Assembly: GCA_964505765.1 (NCBI GenBank) | Contig: CAZDJQ010000023.1 | Coordinates: 1 to 12,920, forward strand | Direction: 5' to 3' | DNA from: CAZDJQ01 sp964505765 | Lineage (GTDB): Bacteria; Patescibacteriota; Microgenomatia; UBA12405; JAHJSD01 | Length of the DNA: 12,920 nt | Program-made: the position numbers and the translations under genes | Shown: positions 5,522 to 12,889 of the stretch, in pieces | Layout of the letters: each line of letters opens with the position of its first letter | Position numbering within the stretch: the first letter of the stretch is position 1 | The notes under the pieces: generated by a model | What the model saw: only the letters and a program-made list of their open reading frames with translations | Told to the model about the DNA's origin: nothing | Databases searched by the model: none

Positions 5522-7295
5522 ATTTTTTTAAGTCTTTGGTTTTTATTCGGTAATCATGAGACAGCTGCTGCCAAGAGGTTTTGGTTTTCCCGGCCAACTG
5601 AACAGTTTTTGGAACTAGCCGGCCGTTTATAATTTCAGCTTTCCAGATTTTCAACCGTTTCTTTTTGTCTTTAATTTTTACATAAGTATATGCGCCCGGC
5701 CAGGGGTTAAAAGCAAGAATTTTATTTTTAATTTTCTCAGGCGGAGCCCGCCAGTCAATTTTTGCTTCTTGTTTATCAATTTTTTCAGCGTAGCTGGCTT
5801 TGGAATTATCTTGAGGAGTCATTTCCCAAAATGTTAGTTTGTCTTTAACCAATTTTTGTTGTAAAAGTTCAATTAACCGCTTGGAGCCGATGTCAAATAA
5901 TCTTTGGGTTAGTTCGCCTGCTGTTTCCTGATCTTGAATTTTCACCTCGATTTGATCAATCATCGGGCCGGCATCAAGTTCCGAAACGATTTTAAATAAA
6001 CTAATTCCGGTTTTTTTGTCTCCGGCTTGGATCGCCCGGATAACCGGAGCCGCCCCCCGCCACTTTGGTAAAAGAGAAGGGTGGAGGTTGATCAATGGAC
6101 CGGCCCATTCCAGCCAAGTTTGGGGGATAAGATTGCCGTAGATTGCCACTATTCCTAAAACCGGAGAATTCTCCAGTCTTTTTTTGGTATTTTTAAGCGT
6201 TTCTTGGTCTAGTTCTTGACATTTACAAACAGTAAGTTCTTTTTGCCGGCAATATTCGGCAATCGGAGTAGATTGAACTTTCTGCCCTCGTCCAGCCGGT
6301 CGATCAGGTTGGGTAAAAACAGCCTTTATCGGTAGATTTGAGCTAAAAAGTTTTTCTAAAACTAAAATTGATTGTTCGCATGAGCCAAAATAAACAAGCG
6401 GCCCGGTTATTGGTTTTTTCTTTGAGTTCGGCGTGTATTTTTTTATTAATTTTTTCGCTGTTTTTAGGGACTTATTTTTGTTTTCCGGGTTTCTGATTAA
6501 TCCGGTCGGTCCAATAAAATTAGCGGGTTGGACCAGCAAATCTTTTGGTCCGGCTAACTCTTCCAGCTGGGTGTTTTCTTTTCTGTCCCGGCCTAAAATT
6601 ATCTGGGTTTTCTGGTCCCAAAAATGCCGCCCGATTTTTATTAATTCCGTATCTTTAACTTTTGCGTCTGGCTTTTTCTCTAGTAAATTAAATAATTTAT
6701 CACCAAATTCTTTTTCAGTCAGCATACAACCGCCGGCCGGCTGAGGATAATTTAAATTAATTTTCTCTGCAAATTTCAGCTGCTTCTTCCGCCCCCGGCC
6801 TTGAATCCCTAGAAGCTTATCTCTATTGACGAATCCGGCTTTTTCCAAAGCAGTAGGTGATAGTTTTTCAGCTGATAATGGTCGTAAAAGTTTATTTTTT
6901 AATCCTGATTGTTCAGCAATTATTTTCATCGCTCTTTTATTTTGAGAAAATGGGCGTTGGCCCAATACCTCTCCGGTGGCGATAAAATCATAATCTTTTT
7001 CTTCCATAATTTGTTTGGCTTTTTTAAGCATCAGAATGTGGCAGTCAATACAGGGATTAGCGGCTCCGCCGAAACCGTGGTCAGGATCTTTGATTATCTC
7101 GACTAATTCCGGCCCAATATCAACTACTTGATAATTAATATTCAGCTGGTCGGCAGCTTGAATTCCTTTTCCCGGGCTGAAAAAAGGACTTTTAAAAATT
7201 AGACCGGTTACTTTTATATTCTGGTTTTTTAACAGCCAGGCGGCTAAAGATGAATCTAGGCCGCCGGAAAGCAATACCAGCGCTTTTTTAGGCAT
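5508..7295 (-). CDS. fmt: Fusion of PP-loop tRNA thiolase-like protein and methionyl-tRNA formyltransferase
   Basis: This 595-residue protein has two enzymes. Residues 1-200 are a PP-loop ATPase of the MnmA/ThiI-like family: SGGLDSS (10-16), NPCIDCH with Cys82 and Cys85, TGEVLGQRP (108-115) and GGC with Cys190, the type of Cys pair used for tRNA thiolation. Residues about 205-270 (IGRHFWDQKTQIILGRDRKE) resemble the NFACT-R-like tail of this subfamily. After a Lys-rich linker, residues 298-595 form Fmt, which formylates Met-tRNAfMet: TQPDRPAGRG (328-337), NLHPSLLPKWRGAAP with Asn403 and His405, and Asp441 in ELDAGP. The C-terminal tRNA-binding domain includes FNPWPGAYT. The usual FGTP of Fmt is FGSC (303-306). 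No Met lies near the Fmt boundary, so this is one chain. The initiator tRNA gene is just upstream. Which tRNA base is thiolated is unknown. Confidence 0.9.
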   Translation of the reverse strand: MPKKALVLLSGGLDSSLAAWLLKNQNIKVTGLIFKSPFFSPGKGIQAADQLNINYQVVDIGPELVEIIKDPDHGFGGAANPCIDCHILMLKKAKQIMEEKDYDFIATGEVLGQRPFSQNKRAMKIIAEQSGLKNKLLRPLSAEKLSPTALEKAGFVNRDKLLGIQGRGRKKQLKFAEKINLNYPQPAGGCMLTEKEFGDKLFNLLEKKPDAKVKDTELIKIGRHFWDQKTQIILGRDRKENTQLEELAGPKDLLVQPANFIGPTGLIRNPENKNKSLKTAKKLIKKYTPNSKKKPITGPLVYFGSCEQSILVLEKLFSSNLPIKAVFTQPDRPAGRGQKVQSTPIAEYCRQKELTVCKCQELDQETLKNTKKRLENSPVLGIVAIYGNLIPQTWLEWAGPLINLHPSLLPKWRGAAPVIRAIQAGDKKTGISLFKIVSELDAGPMIDQIEVKIQDQETAGELTQRLFDIGSKRLIELLQQKLVKDKLTFWEMTPQDNSKASYAEKIDKQEAKIDWRAPPEKIKNKILAFNPWPGAYTYVKIKDKKKRLKIWKAEIINGRLVPKTVQLAGKTKTSWQQLSHDYRIKTKDLKKSTKQ

Positions 7296-7301
7296 ATTTT
7301 G

Positions 7302-7307
7302 ATTATA
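7302..7307 (-). promoter_or_regulatory. -10 box of the thiolase-fmt gene, leaderless geometry
   Basis: A perfect TATAAT on the minus strand is followed by 6 bases (CAAAAT) and the ATG at 7295. No Shine-Dalgarno fits in the gap. No clear -35 is visible; the upstream stretch is a pyrimidine-rich tract after the initiator tRNA gene. Read-through from the tRNA gene is also possible. Confidence 0.6.
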
Positions 7308-7332
7308 TCAAAGAAAAAAGAAGAAAGATGTG

Positions 7333-7402
7333 TTGCGGGGCCAGGAGTCGAACCTGGTCTGTGAGGTTATGGGCCTCACGTGCTGCCGTACACTACCCCG
7401 CG
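7333..7402 (-). tRNA. Initiator tRNA-fMet (CAT)
   Basis: The 70-base cloverleaf has acceptor arms CGCGGGG and CCCCGCA, which leave a C1-A72 mismatch, the hallmark of bacterial initiator tRNA; the discriminator is A. The D arm is short (6-base loop ACGGCA). The anticodon stem is TGAGG/CCTCA with loop CCCATAA (CAT at 7369-7371), a 4-base variable region follows, and the T arm is CCAGG TTCGACT CCTGG. CCA is not encoded. Two unusual points: position 33 is C (base 7372) instead of the near-universal U, and the usual three G-C pairs before the loop are only two, with A29-U41 third. It lies 37 bases upstream of the fmt fusion on the same strand. Confidence 0.93.
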
Positions 7403-7499
7403 CTGTATACAATATTCTATCTAATTCCTACTTAAAGTCAAATTTGGGAAGACAATTGATTAAAACCGCCAGGTATATTAGAATATAAGGGAAATCTTA

Positions 7500-7573
7500 G
7501 GGCCCGTGGCTCAGTTGGCTAGAGCACCTGATTTGCATTCAGGAGGTCAGCGGTTCGAATCCGCTCGGGTCCA
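7500..7573 (+). tRNA. tRNA-Ala (TGC)
   Basis: A 74-base cloverleaf with acceptor arms GGGCCCG and CGGGTCC, including the G3-U70 wobble that identifies alanine tRNA. D arm is GCTC/GAGC, anticodon stem CCTGA/TCAGG with loop TTTGCAT, T arm AGCGG TTCGAAT CCGCT, discriminator A. CCA is not encoded (the bases after it are CCG). A TATAAG at 7484-7489 could be its -10. A second tRNA follows after 22 bases, with a small GTACC/GGTAC hairpin (7578-7593) between them, so the two are probably co-transcribed. Confidence 0.97.
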
Positions 7574-7595
7574 CCGCGTACCACGTTGGGTACAC

Positions 7596-7669
7596 GGCAG
7601 GGTAGCTCAGGTGGTTAGAGCGTCGGAATCATAACCCGGAGGTCGAGGGTTCGAGCCCCTCCCCTGCCA
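7596..7669 (+). tRNA. tRNA with CAT anticodon, probably elongator tRNA-Met
   Basis: A 74-base cloverleaf: acceptor GGCAGGG/CCCTGCC fully paired, D arm GCTC/GAGC with a 9-base loop, anticodon loop ATCATAA (CAT at 7630-7632, normal U33), variable AGGTC, T arm GAGGG TTCGAGC CCCTC, discriminator A, no encoded CCA. Full acceptor pairing excludes the initiator type. It could instead be tRNA-Ile2, whose CAT anticodon is modified to lysidine; the sequence alone does not settle this. The anticodon stem TCGGA/CCCGG has an A31-C39 mismatch and a U27-G43 wobble. It is followed 5 bases later by the convergent end of the divIC-like gene. Confidence 0.9.
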
Positions 7670-7674
7670 CTTTA

Positions 7675-8040
7675 TTAGTTGAAGAAGAGCAGAAACCACT
7701 GCTTATATGTTGGCAAAGAGGAAATTTTTTCAGATTTAATTTGATTTTGTTCATTCTCCGGAAGCAAAGGTAAGATTAAAACTTTTTCATCAGGGCCAAT
7801 TAAACCCAGATTTTCACGAGCCGCTCTTTTGATAAATTCGTCGCTGTGATAATAGTCTCGCTTTTTTTCTAAGTTTAACTTTTCTTGAGATAATTGGCTG
7901 ATTTGGGTTTCCAACTTCTTTATTCCTTGCCGGCTCCGGTGCCATAGTTGAAGTTTTGAACTGAGATGACTAACGGTTAAAATGATCGGAATGATAATAA
8001 AAACTATTTTTTTTACCATGTTTTTCCTCTTGTTTGCCAT
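7675..8040 (-). CDS. FtsB/DivIC-family septum formation initiator protein
   Basis: This 121-residue protein has the FtsB/DivIC layout: a short basic N-terminus, one transmembrane helix (KIVFIIIPIILTVSHL, about 11-27), a coiled coil (about 35-65, KKLETQISQLSQEKLNLEKK), and the family signature EFIKRAARENLGLIGPDEKV (68-87). Members join FtsL and FtsQ/DivIB in the divisome and activate septal wall synthesis. The C-terminal tail is variable. The start is uncertain: ATG 8040 lies 13 bases after a TATAAT, giving a leader of about 7 bases, while ATG 8019 (residue 8) has an AAGAGG 6 bases upstream. It is divergent from the xer-like gene with only 27 bases between, and the -10 boxes overlap. Confidence 0.88.
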   Translation of the reverse strand: MANKRKNMVKKIVFIIIPIILTVSHLSSKLQLWHRSRQGIKKLETQISQLSQEKLNLEKKRDYYHSDEFIKRAARENLGLIGPDEKVLILPLLPENEQNQIKSEKISSLPTYKQWFLLFFN

Positions 8041-8052
8041 CCGAGTCTGTGA

Positions 8053-8061
8053 TATTATAAG
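8053..8061 (+). promoter_or_regulatory. -10 region of the xer-like gene, overlapping the divIC promoter
   Basis: TATTATAAG contains TATTAT (17 bases after a TTGTTT at 8030-8035) and TATAAG (6 bases before the ATG at 8068). With either choice the transcript would start at the ATG or within a few bases of it. The complement holds TATAAT for the divergent gene. Confidence 0.6.
8054..8059 (-). promoter_or_regulatory. -10 box of the divIC/ftsB-like gene
   Basis: A perfect TATAAT on the minus strand ends 13 bases before ATG 8040. It shares bases with the -10 region of the divergent xer-like gene, so polymerase cannot occupy both promoters at once. No convincing -35 was seen for this direction. Confidence 0.55.
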
Positions 8062-8067
8062 TTAATT

Positions 8068-8934
8068 ATGGCTACTGATTTAAGCATGCAAAACGCAATT
8101 GAAAAATTTGTTTCACATTTGGAATCCCTAGACCGTTCCAGTAACACGATTGTAGCATATAAAGGCGACTTGTCTCAGTTTTCTGATTTTCTAGCTGATC
8201 AGGGAATTACCGAGGTTGATCAAGTAGGGACGGATAATATTAAGGATTTTAAACAACACTTAAAAGAAAATCGAGATTATACGGCAAAAACAGTTTCCAG
8301 AAAGCTCAACTCCGTCAAGAGCTTTTTCCGCTTTTTAGTTGAGGAGGGAATAGTGGACAAAGATTATTCCCGTCCGGTGAAACATCCGAAAATAGAAAAT
8401 GATCTGCCCCGGGTGCTTAAACCCTTAGAATTTCGGGCCTTACGAGATGTCTGCCGTCATGATAAACGGACTTTGGCAATTGTTGAGCTTATGCTTCAGG
8501 CCGGTCTGAGAATTAGTGAAGTTGCTAATTTGAGAGTTGATGACATTAAAAAAGATAAATTAATTGTTCAGGCTTATGAAAGCCATGGGAAAAGAGAAAT
8601 TCCTTTGAATCGATCGGCGAAAGAGGCAATAGAAGATTATTTGGAAGAGAGATACCCGACTAAAAAAGACTATCTGTTCGTGACTAAAAGCGGACGGCAA
8701 TTATTGGTCAGAAATATCCGAAGCATTATTAACCGTTTTTTTGAAAAAGCAGGGTTGGAAGATGTCAAAGTAAATGATTTAAGAAATACTTTTATTGTTG
8801 AACAATTATCCGCCGGTGTGCCTTTGGACGTAGTGGCGAAAATAGTCGGCCACAAACGGATTTCGACAACAGAAAGGTATTTAAAATTAGTTGATCAACC
8901 TCAAGAAGAAGATATTGACCTAAAAGAGCTCTAA
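8068..8934 (+). CDS. XerC/XerD-type tyrosine recombinase
   Basis: This 288-residue protein has a SAM-like core-binding domain (about 8-95) and a catalytic domain (about 115-275). Family enzymes resolve chromosome dimers at dif or integrate mobile DNA. Visible active-site residues are Arg148 (QAGLRISEV), Lys175 (HGKREIPL), Arg239 (NDLRNTF), His262 (VGHKRIST) and the nucleophile Tyr271 (TTERYLKL). The Box II position that is normally His (HxxR) is Asn236. Length and architecture match chromosomal Xer proteins, and no phage or integron genes are nearby, so housekeeping dimer resolution beside a division gene is the likelier role. The start ATG is 6 bases after a -10-like TATAAG. The 3' end overlaps the convergent ATPase gene by 4 bases. 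Confidence 0.88.
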   Translation: MATDLSMQNAIEKFVSHLESLDRSSNTIVAYKGDLSQFSDFLADQGITEVDQVGTDNIKDFKQHLKENRDYTAKTVSRKLNSVKSFFRFLVEEGIVDKDYSRPVKHPKIENDLPRVLKPLEFRALRDVCRHDKRTLAIVELMLQAGLRISEVANLRVDDIKKDKLIVQAYESHGKREIPLNRSAKEAIEDYLEERYPTKKDYLFVTKSGRQLLVRNIRSIINRFFEKAGLEDVKVNDLRNTFIVEQLSAGVPLDVVAKIVGHKRISTTERYLKLVDQPQEEDIDLKEL

Positions 8935-11276
8935 ATTTGACTTCGTTCTTTTATTTCTTGGACAACCGCTTCTACCGGTTTCCCGTATTTCAGCAGACTT
9001 AAGCGCTTAATTTTTTCAGCCAGTTCGGGATTCCGCCTGGCATGATCTTTTTTTAAATCTTTAGTGGTATCCATGGAAAAAGGTTTGACCGGTTCTGAAT
9101 CTATAATGGTTTTTACGTAGGCGTGGAACCGCTCAATATTCAACAGGTCTTGTTCGTTGAATGTCGGCTGGAATTCGCGGGCAAGGTAGTTGGCATCAGA
9201 AACTCCGACTCGGAAGGCTAAAATTGTTCCCACGTTGCCAAAGACCGCATTTTTAACTTCGTCCTCCATTTGGCTGATAAACTGATTGGCGACAGTTAAG
9301 TTGAGATGGTATTTTCTGGCCTCGGATAATATTTGAGCGAAATCAGGAGTGGCGAAATTTTGAAATTCATCAACATAAAAATAGAAGTCCGGCCGTTGAC
9401 TTTCAGGAACATCTTGCCGGCTCATTGCCGCCATTAAAATCCGCGGGATTAAAACCAGACCGAGGAAGGAAGAATTTTCTTCGCCGATTCTTCCCTTAGC
9501 TAAATTGATAATTAGGATTTTCCCCTCGTCCATAACCGTGCGGAAATTAAAAGCCGATTTGGATTGGCCGATAATGTTTCGAATCATTTTATTGGTTACG
9601 AATCGGCCGAATTTAGAGACAATGTAGTCTAAAACTTCGGATTTATGGAAATCAGAAGTATGGGCAATTTGTTCCGTCCAGTATTCTCTGACTACAGAAT
9701 CCTGGACTCGGGGTAAAATCTTTTTTAAATAGGGCCCGCCGGGATTTTGCAGAATTTTAACTACTTCCATGAAGGTTGCCCCGGGGACGCTCATGGCGGT
9801 CAACATGGCATTTCTTACCGCGTGTTCAAATCGGGGGCCGACGATCCCGGTTTTGTAAGGGTCATAAAGTTTATACATTAAATTGATGACGGCAGTAGCG
9901 ACAAAGTGTTTTTGTTCATCAGTTTCCGCTTCCAAGAGATTCAGCCCCATAGGATAATCTGTCTCCGACGGGTCAAAATAAATTACATCATCAGCTCTTT
10001 CCGGCGGAATATATTCCAAAATTTCTTCGGCAAGATCGTGGGGATCAAGCAAACAAACCCCTTTACCGTCTTTAATATCCTGAATAATCATCTCTTTCAT
10101 CAGTTCGGTTTTCCCGACTCCGGTTTTTCCGATAATATATATATGCCGGCGGCGGTCGTCTTCTTTAATAAAAACAGGCTTATTAACCCCGCGGTAATAA
10201 CTTTGACCTAAATAAAGACCGGATTCCGGCAAACTTGGAGGCGGAGGAGCCGGTTTGGCTTTTAACCAATCGATGTTCGGAGCCTCAATTGATTTATTCG
10301 GGAAATGGAATAGGGAAGCAAGCTCTTCGGTGTTGAGGATTGTTTTCCCAAACAGCCAATAAATCGGTTGGTAGCGATAAATAAAATCGATCATAAACGA
10401 GTGTGCAAATCGAATTTTTTTAGTCCCCAACCGATTCCATTCAGAGTTAAATTGGGCAAAAGCGGATTGAATATTATTCAGCCTGGCTTTAGCTATTTCT
10501 TTGGTCGGAGCGCAAACAACTAATCGAATGGAAGTTTCAAAACCCGGTTTTGAGCATTTGTTGTCAATCGCCTCTAATGTTTGAGCGTCAACTTTGAACT
10601 TTGCTTCCTCAGGATCAGCTTCTTGTTTTTTAATCTGGCTTATATATGAATTTCCGGCTTTCTGCCAATTGTCGTCGGCCGGGGAGATTAAAATTTGAAC
10701 GGCCGCCCCTTCAGTTTTTTCCAGCTTGCCCATAGCGGAAGTAATTGCCGACAAAGGATCAGTAGGAAGATCCTTATAGGTTTTAATTGGATAAAAAGGA
10801 TCTTTTTTTAAAGTAAGCCATTTATAGGCAACTTTTCCGTCTTTGGAAAAAATCTTATATTCTTGACTTTGTTTAATCTCGGCGTTGGGATAACCGCCGT
10901 GGATTTGACGTTCAATTAGTTGTTTCAGGTCCTTGGGGCAGCTGATAAAAAATTTGATTTTTCCTTCGGTGCTGACAATTTCTAATGAAATGTGCGGTTG
11001 TGTTTTAAGAAATCCAAATTTACCGGACTTTTTTATTGAATATAACGAAGCTAAAATCTGTTCCATCGCGTCAATTTTTATTTCGTTTTCTCGGGGAACA
11101 GAAATTTTAAAAAGAATGTAGTCGAGTGCTTTTTCCTCTCGATTTCGCCAGCGCCACCAGACAATAAATCCATAGACTAACAAGCCTAAGCCGACTAAGA
11201 CAATTAAAAAGACAAAAAAAACCAAGGTGTAGTAAGTAATAGTATTAATTAGTTGAGTGATTGCTTGATCGATCAT
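8931..11276 (-). CDS. VirD4/TraD-like ATPase with N-terminal membrane helix
   Basis: This 781-residue protein starts with a transmembrane segment (about 16-42), then a roughly 300-residue region of unknown fold, then a RecA-like motor. Walker A is GKTGVGKT (383-390), and GVCLLDPHDLAEEIL and DDVIYFDPSE follow as in TraG/TraD/HerA relatives. Walker B is FYFYVDEFQNF with Asp636 and Glu637. After it come ARKYHLNLTVANQFISQM and NVGTILAFRVGVSDANYLA, typical of the TraM-recognition part of coupling proteins. Such proteins pump DNA or energise type IV secretion-like systems; they are widespread in CPR bacteria with no complete conjugation locus, as here. No relaxase or other type IV secretion gene is visible. 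The start overlaps the upstream small gene by 32 bases with no clear Shine-Dalgarno, suggesting coupled translation. Confidence 0.85.
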   Translation of the reverse strand: MIDQAITQLINTITYYTLVFFVFLIVLVGLGLLVYGFIVWWRWRNREEKALDYILFKISVPRENEIKIDAMEQILASLYSIKKSGKFGFLKTQPHISLEIVSTEGKIKFFISCPKDLKQLIERQIHGGYPNAEIKQSQEYKIFSKDGKVAYKWLTLKKDPFYPIKTYKDLPTDPLSAITSAMGKLEKTEGAAVQILISPADDNWQKAGNSYISQIKKQEADPEEAKFKVDAQTLEAIDNKCSKPGFETSIRLVVCAPTKEIAKARLNNIQSAFAQFNSEWNRLGTKKIRFAHSFMIDFIYRYQPIYWLFGKTILNTEELASLFHFPNKSIEAPNIDWLKAKPAPPPPSLPESGLYLGQSYYRGVNKPVFIKEDDRRRHIYIIGKTGVGKTELMKEMIIQDIKDGKGVCLLDPHDLAEEILEYIPPERADDVIYFDPSETDYPMGLNLLEAETDEQKHFVATAVINLMYKLYDPYKTGIVGPRFEHAVRNAMLTAMSVPGATFMEVVKILQNPGGPYLKKILPRVQDSVVREYWTEQIAHTSDFHKSEVLDYIVSKFGRFVTNKMIRNIIGQSKSAFNFRTVMDEGKILIINLAKGRIGEENSSFLGLVLIPRILMAAMSRQDVPESQRPDFYFYVDEFQNFATPDFAQILSEARKYHLNLTVANQFISQMEDEVKNAVFGNVGTILAFRVGVSDANYLAREFQPTFNEQDLLNIERFHAYVKTIIDSEPVKPFSMDTTKDLKKDHARRNPELAEKIKRLSLLKYGKPVEAVVQEIKERSQI

Positions 11277-11610
11277 TTTGCGTTTGTTGGAGGATGACTC
11301 CTTGTGGGTCCATTTTAATTAATTTTAAACAAGTTTCGGCCAACCAACGGATAGCATCATCCACTTTTTGTTTTAATCCATATGCGAGTTCGTTTTGATC
11401 CAAGGGTAAAGTTATTTTCTGCTGTTTGGCAGAGGGGGCGGTAACTAAAACTTGTCCGGTGGAATCATCTTTAACCGGTTTAGATAAATAAATTTCTTTT
11501 TTTTCTACTTTTTCCAACAAAGAGTCAAGCTCTTTTGAGGGCTGAATTTCAAGTGACTGTTTTTTTAGTTCTCCGCTTTTGTCAATCTCCAATCGCTCTT
11601 TTTTAAACAT
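11245..11610 (-). CDS. Hypothetical 121-residue protein, partner of the ATPase gene
   Basis: I do not recognise this protein. It is hydrophilic with no membrane segment. Residues 1-48 are rich in Lys and Glu and probably helical; a Pro/Ser/Thr-containing linker follows. Residues about 62-100 (KQQKITLPLDQNELAYGLKQ, then KVDDAIRWLAETCLKLIK) look like a small folded domain with an amphipathic helix. The last 15 residues are polar. The gene overlaps the VirD4/TraD-like ATPase gene by 32 bases on the same strand, so the two are expected to be made together, and this protein may be a soluble partner. The ATG is preceded by TATACT at a distance of 7 bases, again a leaderless arrangement. Confidence 0.75.
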   Translation of the reverse strand: MFKKERLEIDKSGELKKQSLEIQPSKELDSLLEKVEKKEIYLSKPVKDDSTGQVLVTAPSAKQQKITLPLDQNELAYGLKQKVDDAIRWLAETCLKLIKMDPQGVILQQTQNDRSSNHSTN

Positions 11611-11617
11611 TTGTTTC

Positions 11618-11623
11618 AGTATA
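11618..11623 (-). promoter_or_regulatory. -10 box of the small protein/ATPase operon, leaderless geometry
   Basis: TATACT on the minus strand is followed by GAAACAA (7 bases) and the ATG at 11610. There is no Shine-Dalgarno. The 60-base gap to the upstream flippase stop holds no clear terminator or -35, so read-through from the flippase is also possible. Confidence 0.55.
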
Positions 11624-11670
11624 ACACAGATTCATCGGAAGGAGGACTGCCAACAAGATTTTAATCAAAG

Positions 11671-12882
11671 TCAGCTGTTTTTCAGATACTTATATAAAAA
11701 TAAAGAAGAAAAAACAGTAGTCAAGCCTTCGGTGGCAACCGTGATCCAGGCGGCGGCTTTAATTCCGTATTGAGGAATAAAATACAAGTTTAAAACCAAA
11801 TTGAAAAATAAAGCAAGAATTCCAATTTTTAAAGAAGTTTTTTGTTTGTTCATTGCGACCAAACTAAAGCCGGTTAAGTGATTGACGTAAGCAAAAACCA
11901 AGGCCAAGCTTAAAATTTTCAGGACATTTATTGAGGCAAGAAACTGGCTTCCGCCGATAAGAGTAATTACTTTAGGAGCGGAAAAAAAAGTTAGGGGGAT
12001 TAGGGCGGATAAACCCAGAAAACTTAATTTGATTCCGGTTTTTAAGACTTGGTTAAAATTTTGTTTTTTAGCCAGCAGGGGAAAGAGAGTATTGTTTAAA
12101 AAGTAAGCCGGCAAGACTAAGTTGCTGTAAACTTTGTAAGCCAAGCCGTAAAAGCCGACTTGCTGTTCTCCCAGAAACTGTTGAATAATAAAAGAATCAA
12201 TTGCCTGGTCATAAGCAGTGGAAAGAATTAACAGCGTCCCCAGCGGCAGTGATTGGATAAAAAGCTGTTTAGCTAAATTTTTTTCCGGGGCCCAAGTTAA
12301 GGAGATTAGTTTTTTGCTGAAAAAATAAGCGATAAAACCGGCAATAATGTGAGTGATAATCCAGCTGATTAAAGGAGCAAACAAGCGATAGTTTAGTTTA
12401 AGGAAAAGAAAAGTTAAGCTTAAAAAAACCAAACTGCTGACGATATTGATTACCGCCCTTCGGTCCATTTTTAATAAGCTTTGGAAGATTACATTAAAAG
12501 AGGTTTCAACAATTAAACAGAAGACTAAAATCAGGCTGATTAGCCCAAGTTGCTGAATATTTTTAAAAATTGGAGAAATTAGGATAAAGGCGGTGCCGGC
12601 TCCGATTGTAATTCCGGCCAGGATAAATCTTAAGACAAGTAAAGAAGAGAATAATTTAGATTTCTTTTTGGTAGTTGAGAACTCTCGAACGCCGATGATT
12701 TCCGTTCCCCAATTGCCCATAGCAACCAAAAAAGTGGTTAAAGCCATTATTAAGGTATATTGGCCGTAGCCGGATGGGCCGAGATGGCGAGTCAGCAAAG
12801 AGGCGGTGATTACGGAACTGGCAAGCTGAATCGCTTTAGCAACCAATTGAACCCCGGAATTATAGATTATTTTTTTCAGCAT
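11671..12882 (-). CDS. Polysaccharide (Wzx/MATE-superfamily) flippase
   Basis: This 403-residue integral membrane protein is hydrophobic throughout, with about a dozen likely helices. The N-terminal signature AKAIQLASSVITASLLTRHL followed by GPSGYGQYTLIMALTTFLVA is typical of the polysaccharide biosynthesis/MVF flippase family, as are GTEIIGVREF, IDSFIIQQFLGEQQVGFYGL and the late LVAMNKQKTSLKIGILALFF segment. Family members move lipid-linked oligosaccharides or similar precursors across the membrane for surface polysaccharide or wall assembly. It is shorter than many members (often 450-500), lacking part of the C-terminal helices. The ATG at 12882 is used because a TATAAT lies 7 bases before it; an in-frame TTG one codon earlier is less likely. 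It ends with TGA, showing that TGA is read as stop. The cargo is unknown. Confidence 0.88.
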   Translation of the reverse strand: MLKKIIYNSGVQLVAKAIQLASSVITASLLTRHLGPSGYGQYTLIMALTTFLVAMGNWGTEIIGVREFSTTKKKSKLFSSLLVLRFILAGITIGAGTAFILISPIFKNIQQLGLISLILVFCLIVETSFNVIFQSLLKMDRRAVINIVSSLVFLSLTFLFLKLNYRLFAPLISWIITHIIAGFIAYFFSKKLISLTWAPEKNLAKQLFIQSLPLGTLLILSTAYDQAIDSFIIQQFLGEQQVGFYGLAYKVYSNLVLPAYFLNNTLFPLLAKKQNFNQVLKTGIKLSFLGLSALIPLTFFSAPKVITLIGGSQFLASINVLKILSLALVFAYVNHLTGFSLVAMNKQKTSLKIGILALFFNLVLNLYFIPQYGIKAAAWITVATEGLTTVFSSLFLYKYLKNS

Positions 12883-12889
12883 CAAGTTT

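Noticed and set aside
6350..6420. Separate start for fmt within the fusion gene
   Set aside because: There is no ATG, GTG or TTG with a ribosome site near the domain boundary, and the frame is continuous from the PP-loop domain.
11671..11673. Recoded genetic code with TGA as Gly, as in some CPR lineages
   Set aside because: TGA ends the flippase at a sensible place and the long conserved genes contain no in-frame TGA.
12883..12885. TTG start for the flippase
   Set aside because: The next codon is ATG at the same 7-base distance from the -10 box seen elsewhere in the window.
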